Assembly: GCA_038049695.1 (NCBI GenBank)
Contig: CP142461.1
Span: forward strand, 33,549,001-33,613,000
DNA length: 64,000 nucleotides
Source: Cinnamomum chago
Taxonomy: Eukaryota > Streptophyta > Magnoliopsida > Laurales > Lauraceae
Reading direction: 5' to 3'
Shown piece after piece: positions 57,986 through 64,000 of the stretch. Made by a program: the position numbers and the translations under genes. Below the pieces are notes generated by a model. That model was not told the DNA's origin. It searched no databases and saw nothing but the letters and a program-made list of their open reading frames with translations. Numbering within the stretch: position 1 is the first letter of the stretch; every line of letters starts with the position of its first letter.

Positions 57986-58461
57986 GTGGCCATACATACA
58001 GAAAGACGCCGAGCTCTATGCCAGGAAGTGCGAAAATTCCAAAATTTCTCACATTCTCTCCACCAACTAGCACAAGACCTGAGCCCACTCTCCAGTTCAT
58101 GGCCCTTCGTTCAATGGGGCCTCGACATCGTCGGACCACTCAACCAAGCTCCAGGGAATAAGAGGTGGCTAATAGTAGCTACTGATTATTTCACCAAATG
58201 GATAGAAGCAGAAGGACTATCTTCCATCACTGAACACGGTACAAGAAACTTTGTATAGAGGAATATCATCACAAGATTTGGAGTACCTCGTGCCCTAGTC
58301 TCGGACAACGGAACGCAGTTCGACTCCAATTTCTTTAAGAACTACTTTCAAGAGCTCGGCATTAGAAACTCCTACTTGACTCCTGCTTATCCATAAAGCA
58401 ACGGTCAAGCGGAAATCTCGAACAAAGTGGTGCTCGATGGACTCAAAAAGAGACTCGACCG
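57986..58461 (+). pseudogene. Gypsy integrase, continuation after the Copia insertion
   Basis: Resumes the zinc region (WPYIQKDAELYARKC), then QWGLDIVGPL, ATDYFTKWIEAE, SDNGTQFDSN and NGQAEISNKVVLDG. Stops occur near 58256 and 58393. It breaks off at GACTCGACCG where TGTTGGAAAA begins the minus-strand Copia LTR. In the sister element (minus strand near 1520) the same place continues with AGCTAAAAGAAGG, confirming the break point. Confidence 0.88.
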
Positions 58462-60195
58462 TGTTGGAAAAAGGTGGGCCTCGTGGATTGATTTTCAAAA
58501 CTTTTGACTTACTTGACTCAGGGATCAACTATCCATAAGGCTACAAAACCTAATCCAGGATGCAATCCCTCATTCTCATCAATCATATACAGCAATATAA
58601 CCTATCTAGAAGATAGAAATCAGCAACTACTTGCAACAAAATAATCTACAACAAGTAGAGAAGTAGATTATACCTTTGGAGCCCGGTAGTGCTCTAATGG
58701 AGAAATTGCGTCTTTCTTTGATGATGAAACACTTTTACGTATCAAACAAGAGTCTCCAAGACCTATTGATCTTCCACGCTATGACCCTCTACAAGATCTC
58801 TTTTCTCAAGAAGATGGGTGGGATCTCTAAGAGAAAACCCTACTAGAAACTCTAAGGAAACTAGAAGAAAACTAGAAGAGAGAGAGGAAGAGAAGAGATG
58901 CGTAACTCTTGCACTTGAGGAGTTTTGGGCTGAATCCCTAGGTGGGGATATATATTGGACATCCAAGGGGTTATTTCCCCTTATAAAGCCCTTAAGCAAC
59001 CTCCTATTCTTTCTCTCTTACGAATTGAATAAGAAATCTCACTTCCACATAAATTAGTAACGTACTATTACCACTATTAGAAGTCCCACTTCAAATAGAA
59101 ATAGTAATTTTCTAATTCCTTCCTTTTTAGAGTTCAAGTAAGAATAGAATCTTTCTAATATCTTGGGCTAGCGTGGGGACCACTAGGAATTCCTTAGAAA
59201 GTTGGCTCCAACTGGAACACTGCGACCCCACGTCTCAAGTGCAATCCGGGCCCACAGTTAATTACAAATAATACCACTATATAAATGCAATTGCACTCTA
59301 GTCTTAGGAATAAATTACAATGAAGACCCTAAACTTTCCAATTACCACAAGTAGGCCCATCTATCATTATTCACGGATCAATTGGAATAAATCTGTCACA
59401 TCCAATCCTAGATCCGCATCTTATTATCCTTGAGCCCCAATTAATCACAGTGATCATCAGTACCATCCAACTAACTTTTAATCGAGATGGGTGCGCACTT
59501 ACTAATGACAAATCCATTAATTGACACAAGGGGATAATATACATAGATTCTATCTTGACCATTGGATGTTCTCACAGTCCTACTACCACGTACCGAAGAC
59601 ACCGAGGTGTTGACCTACAGTTGGCATCACTCATTGGTGACTCAAAGCAAATGTATAGATAGAAACTCGAGTTCATCAATGTTTCAGGATTGAGAGCCTA
59701 TTGCTAGGGAATTATGAGAGCAGTCATTAAATCGAGACAGTATTTCATAAGGTGCTTCTCATGGTCCGTCAATACATCCAATGTACCAACACTATGATCC
59801 AGAATCTTACATTCTGATGATCGAGACAGAATCTTACATTCTGATGATCGAGACAAATCACACTATCTCATAGTGATCAAAGTGTTGCAACCTTATCAGA
59901 TGAGATGCTCAGTGTCATCACTAGTTGTGAAGATATTTTAAAGTATAAGATTTGTGACACATATCTCCCGTATGTGGATCTCATCCATATACATATGTCA
60001 CATCTAATATAATAATGAGACTCGATTCATCTCATGAACCATTATGTCATATGTATTGGTCATGTGCATTAAGTGATAAATCACCATTCATCTCATGAAA
60101 AGAAAGCATGAAAGGAAAGCATGAGTATATTGATAAATAAAGAAATTAATCAATTTATTACATCAACTGATGGATTGAGACCACACAATCTAACA
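58462..60195 (-). repeat. 3' LTR of the minus-strand Copia element
   Basis: 1734 bp. Read on the minus strand it starts TGTTAGATTGTGTGG and ends CCTTTTTCCAACA. It contains a 27-bp block with CTTACATTCTGATGATCGAG repeated in tandem (59800-59860) and AAGAAAGCATG / AAGGAAAGCATG repeats near 60100. Apparent small frames inside show no domain. The partner LTR is outside the window. Confidence 0.82.
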
Positions 60196-61960
60196 ATCTC
60201 CCACTTGGGCTCAATGCTAGTCAGGGTTGCATCTCATGCCCATCCCATCTACATGTTGCTCAAAGGCTTTGTAAAGGGATTTCTCAGGTTGTCTGCAGAG
60301 TTTATCTAGGTGATAGCAATATCACCTCTTTGCACAATCTCTCTAACCATGTGTTACTACCTCTGTACATGCTTTTGGATCCTGGGTTCTTTGGACTTAT
60401 CGACTGCCCCGCTGTTATCACAGTAAACTGTGAGCGGTTGTCCTGCCAAAAGTACCACTCCAAGTTCCATAAGGAACCTTTTGAGCCAATCTGCTTCTTT
60501 ACCTACTTCTCAAGCAGTTATAGCATAAACATATAGCCAGAAGTTGATTTTTTGGAATCCTTATCTAACATGAAGTTAGAATCTGTGTAACCGACTGGAA
60601 TCAGTTCATCACTGCTATAAATCAACATGTAATCTCTAGTCCTTCACAAGTATTTGAGAATACACTTTACAGCAGTCCAATGTTCGAGTCCTGGGCTAGA
60701 TTGATATCTGCTGACTAGGCCCACTTCATGACAGATATCCGGTCTACTACATAGCATAGCATACATGAGGCTACCAACAGCCGAATCATATGGTATCGAC
60801 TTCATCTGCTCCTTTTCCTTAAGTGTCTTAGGATATTGATCTTTGGAAAGGTGCACTCCATGCCTGAAAGGTGTAATACCCTTCTTGGAGTCTTGCATGG
60901 CAAACCGTACCAATACCTTATCTATGTATGCAGCTTGGGATGAGCCAATCATCCTATTTTTCCGGTCTCGATGGAGTTTGATCCCCTAGGATGTAGCTAG
61001 CTTCTTCCAAGTCCTTCATATCAAAAGTCTCAGCCAACTAAACTTTTACTATTGACGACATCCCTATATCACTCTCTAGGAGAAAGATGTCGTCGACCAG
61101 AAAAATTACCCTGCCTCCTTTCACTTTTCATATACACTCATGACTCATCCGTTTTTGACAAAAAATAAATGACTTGATTGCCTGGTCAAAACGGATGTTC
61201 CAGCTTCGGGATGCCTGCTTTAGTCCATAAATAGACTTCTGCATCATGCAAACCCTTTGCTCTTGGTTTGTAGCTACAAAACCGTCTGGCTGCACCATAT
61301 AGATGTCTTCCTCAAGATGGCCGTTGAAAAACGCCGTCTTGACATCCATTTGCTAAATCTCGTAATCGAGATGAGCCGCAATGGATAAGAGTATCCGGAT
61401 GGACTTGAGCTTGGCTACCGGCGAGAAGGTTTCCTCATAATCGATATCTTCTTTCTGAGTATATCCTTTCGCAACAAACATGACCTTTAAAGGTCTCAAC
61501 TATTTCATCTGGTCCTCTCTTTCTCTTGTAGACTCACTTGCACCCAATAAGTTTAATATTGACAGGTAAGTCTACAAGTGTCCAGACCTGATTGGAGTAC
61601 ATAGACTCCATCTCAGCTTTCATAGCATCTAGCCAATGTCCCGAATCTATGTCATTAATTGCTTCATCATAGTTACAGGGATCTTGTTCCGGTTCTTCCG
61701 GGACTGCCTCGTAAGACTCTCTCAAGAACGAGAACCTGTCAGGGGCTCTGACAATCCTCCTACTACGACGAGGCACTGGTGTAATTTTTGGTTCCAGTAA
61801 GGGCGATTCTTCGTCAAGTTCGGCCATACTTGGATTTGGAATTGTTTGTTCTTGAGTTTCTTCCAAGACCACATTTTCTAAAGATTTCCAGTCCATCATA
61901 TAATCTTCCTCCAGAAAAATCGCATTAGTGCTCACCAGCACTTTCTGCTCTCTGGGATTA
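60196..61960 (-). pseudogene. Copia reverse transcriptase and RNase H remnant
   Basis: Minus-strand pieces: PNPSMAELDEESPLLEPK linker and YDEAINDIDSGHWLDAMKAE (61941-61534), DVKTAFFNGHLEEDIYMVQ and KSIYGLKQASRSWN (61349-61128), SSQAAYIDKVLVRFAMQDSK and YDSAVGSLMYAMLCSRPDIC (60952-60644). The strand near 61085 encodes a FLVDDIFLL-like version of the YVDD block. RNase H (60640-60210) is heavily decayed. Frames shift between pieces. Confidence 0.82.
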
Positions 61961-62277
61961 TAGAATAACTAACATTTAGTTCCTTTAGGATATCCTACAA
62001 ACGTGCACACTTCTGACTTCGTTTCCAACTTATTCGTCTTAACCTTTAACACATGTGTCGGACAACCCTAAATGTGTAAATGTTGTAGACTAGGCTTTTG
62101 CCTGGACCACAACTCGCTGGGAGTTTTAAGTACAGACTTAGATGTTACGAGGTTTAGTATATACATTGCAGTATCCAAGGCATATCCCCAAAAGGATATA
62201 GGTAATCCTGAGAAACTCAGCATAGACCTGATCATATCTAAAAGAGTTCAGTTCCTTCTTTCCTCTACTCCATTCTG

Positions 62278-62846
62278 TTAAGGCATACCAGGAGCAGTCA
62301 ACTGGGATAGAATCCCATTTTTTGATAAGTATCCCATAAAATCAGTAAAGAGATATCTCCCTCCTCGATCTGATCGAAGAGTCTTGATAGTTTTACCTAT
62401 TTGCTTTTCCGCTTCCGCTCGAAACTCTTTGAACTTTTCAAAAGCCTCGGACTTGCGGTGCATAAGGTATATGTATTCATCTCTTGAGTAATCATCTATC
62501 AAAGTGATGAAATACTCATATCCTCCTCTGGCCTTTACATTAATAGGTCCACACACATCAGTATAAACTAATTCCAAAAAAATTTTGGCCCTATTGCCCT
62601 TAGATAAAAAGGGTCTTTTGGTCATTTTGCCTTCCAGACAGAACTCGCAAACAGGCATTGGTTCTACCACCAATGAAGGCAAGATACCATATTTCACTAG
62701 CTTGTCAATCCTGTTTAGGTTTATATGACCTAGCCTCAAGTGCCAAAGTTTTGTTGGATTAGATGAAGGTGACTTCCTCTTTAATGATGGTCTATTAATT
62801 GTTTCAGTATCATGTGTCTCATACATTGAAGAGTTAACAAATAAAG
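62278..62846 (-). pseudogene. Copia pre-integrase and integrase remnant
   Basis: Minus-strand LWHLRLGHINLNRIDKL and CEFCLEGKMTKRPF form the HHCC zinc region. YTDVCGPINV and DDYSRDEYIYL carry the first catalytic Asp, and LRSDRGGRYLF the second. The frame stops (TAA) at 62278-62280, just before the QNGV.E block that holds the catalytic Glu. The family usually has two Gln there, so a C-to-T change from CAA is the simple explanation. The N-terminal side ends at the insertion at 62847. Confidence 0.85.
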
Positions 62847-64000
62847 TGTTAGACCCCCACCCAAACCAATTCGATTAGTATACGATTAGTGTGTGTTTAG
62901 TCCTAAGTGGGTTTAGTAATCGCTGGGTTAGAAATAATTAGTTTAGTCTTGGACATAGCTTTGAGAATTTTGAGGACGTTTAGTATTAGTCAGACACACT
63001 CAGGAAGGCCTGAGTGCACGTGTAAGCTTGAGAGGATCGTATCGGTTTCTGTGTATTTGTGATTTTGATTTGATTTAAATGATTTTACTATGTGTTACAA
63101 CTTTCGTTTTTAGCCTATTCATGTTTGAAGCCCAAAAACCCAAGTTCCGACCCAAAAAGGGTAAAGTTGTCTTTTATACACAAATCTGGACACAAATTTC
63201 GAGATCTCAAAACCATGTCAAAAATATACTTTTTGGAAACTAGATATTTCGAGGATCGTTTTATCCTTCTTCGTCGAGTTCATTTGAGGCCCACAAGATC
63301 ATGTTTTTGTCAATACAAGGTTCAAGTTCATTGGGCCCCATTCACTAGTGTTTAAGTCAACCCTCTTCCTCCTTTACTCTTTTCATTCTAAAACCAAACC
63401 CTAGAGTAGCCAAAGGAGAGAAAACCCTCTTTTCTCCCATCTTCCTCACCTTGCATAATCAAGCTAGAAGTCTCCAAATGGAATTCTAAGGCTATCATCT
63501 CCTTCCTCTCATCTCAAGCTCTCTATTGATGTCCTTTTCTTGAAAGTTAGAAGTGAGCAAGTTCTCCATTGTCTTCATTCCCTTTTGTTTGGGCATTTCT
63601 AGGTAAGAGCTTCAACCCATACCTTTCATGGAGTCTTTTAGTTCCTTGAGAATCTTGTTTTTCATGTTTACAAACCCTTTTGTGAAAATGGGTTCTTTGC
63701 TTTCATTTTTGTTGAGTTTTGAATGGTTTTCCATGGGATTCTTGTAGTGTTGGACTAGCTTGAGTGAAGAGCTTGAAGATGATTGTTTAGCATTTGGGCA
63801 AGGCAAGTAATCTCTATAGGCTCAATGTTGCATGTGCACTTTAGATTACTTTATTTTTCTAGAAATTTTGTACATAAACTTGTTTATAAGCTTCATTATC
63901 ATGTTTTCCTTAGATTCAATGTTCATTGGGTTTTGATGAAGGTTTTTATATGATTGTTTGAAGAGATTTAATGGTTGTTATTGGGAGGCAAGAAGGCCTT
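62847..64000 (+). mobile_element. Further insertion into the minus-strand Copia element, runs off the window
   Basis: Copia coding sequence (minus strand, FVNSSMYETHD) stops abruptly at TAAAG/TGTTAGACCCCCACC. From there to the window end the sequence is non-coding, with an apparent leader region rich in CTCTTCCTCC-type pyrimidines (63360-63500) and a TTTCTAGGTAAGAGC splice-donor-like site near 63600. A TG start and this layout suggest an LTR, similar in style to 23128-25900. Direction, type and length cannot be decided here. Confidence 0.5.

Larger units (their letters stand above)
45435..58461 (+). mobile_element. Tat-type Ty3/Gypsy retrotransposon, interrupted by two Copia insertions
   Basis: The 5' LTR (45435 to about 46213) is followed by a primer site region and gag, protease, reverse transcriptase, RNase H and integrase in Gypsy order. 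It is split at 50842/57981 by an intact Copia element and at 58461 by a minus-strand Copia element. Removing the first insertion and one TACTG duplication rejoins the integrase zinc region in frame. Many stops and frameshifts show it is inactive. The rest of integrase and the 3' LTR should lie beyond the window. It is the same family as the element at 911-4942. Confidence 0.9.
58462..62846 (-). mobile_element. Minus-strand Ty1/Copia retrotransposon, decayed and itself interrupted
   Basis: Its 3' LTR (60195-58462 on the minus strand) is followed outward by Gypsy integrase sequence. On the minus strand the internal part runs pre-integrase, integrase, reverse transcriptase, RNase H, then polypurine tract CCAAGTGGGAGAT. 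The coding part is cut at 62846 by another element starting TGTTAGACCC, so protease, gag and 5' LTR should continue beyond the window. The 5 bp next to its end in the Gypsy element are GACCG, the expected target duplication. Confidence 0.88.

Noticed and set aside
1-64000. CRISPR array, operon or prokaryotic features
   Set aside because: Direct repeats here are transposon or satellite type with no spacer regularity; genes have spliceosomal introns, so the DNA is eukaryotic.

Overview
This is nuclear DNA from a flowering plant: genes with plant-type introns, a nucleus-encoded chloroplast NDH subunit, an alpha-expansin, a germin-like protein, and an otherwise repeat-dominated landscape of LTR retrotransposons, Mutator-like, hAT-like and CACTA elements and SINEs. 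The large, AT-rich intergenic stretches suggest a medium or large, probably woody, non-grass genome (magnoliid or early eudicot would fit), but nothing seen here fixes the species.

Only three intact host genes are supported: a two-exon germin-like protein of the subfamily-2 type (9448-10359, +), a single-exon NdhS/CRR31 gene for the photosynthetic NDH complex (26993-27706, -) and a three-exon alpha-expansin (41104-43396, -). They are unrelated in function and separated by 13-17 kb of mostly transposon-derived or featureless sequence. They form no operon or pathway cluster.

Layout: 1-4942, a decayed Tat-type Ty3/Gypsy element on the minus strand with a 58-bp tandem array. 4943-9447, intergenic. 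9448-10450, germin-like gene. 10450-13096, intergenic with a T-rich minisatellite. 13097-14084, a Mutator-like non-autonomous element with a 9-bp target duplication. 14490-15295, a CACTA end with about 193-bp subterminal repeats. 15296-22157, featureless. 22158-22560, an hAT-like MITE. 23100-25900, an LTR-like sequence. 26993-27806, NdhS with a G-box. 27960-40010, a second LTR-like host sequence that has received a Copia element (30447-36957) and a Pack-MULE (38286-39734). 41104-43460, expansin, with a SINE in intron 1. 45435 to the end, a nest: a Tat Gypsy element broken by a young intact Copia element (50843-57980, 5-bp TSD TACTG) and by a second, decayed minus-strand Copia element (58462 onward), itself interrupted at 62847 by a further element that runs out of the window.

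The most unusual structure is the Copia insertion at 30447-36957. It is followed by 234 bp of its own leader and flanked by an exact-length 232-bp duplication of host sequence instead of a short target duplication. Other points of interest are the Pack-MULE carrying a receptor-kinase fragment and possibly a PPR-like fragment, and the GCGCTCGAGCGC palindrome arrays in the young Copia LTRs. I found no evidence of a new enzymatic, defence or biosynthetic system. All boundaries and divergences were read by eye, so small counts may be off by a few bases.
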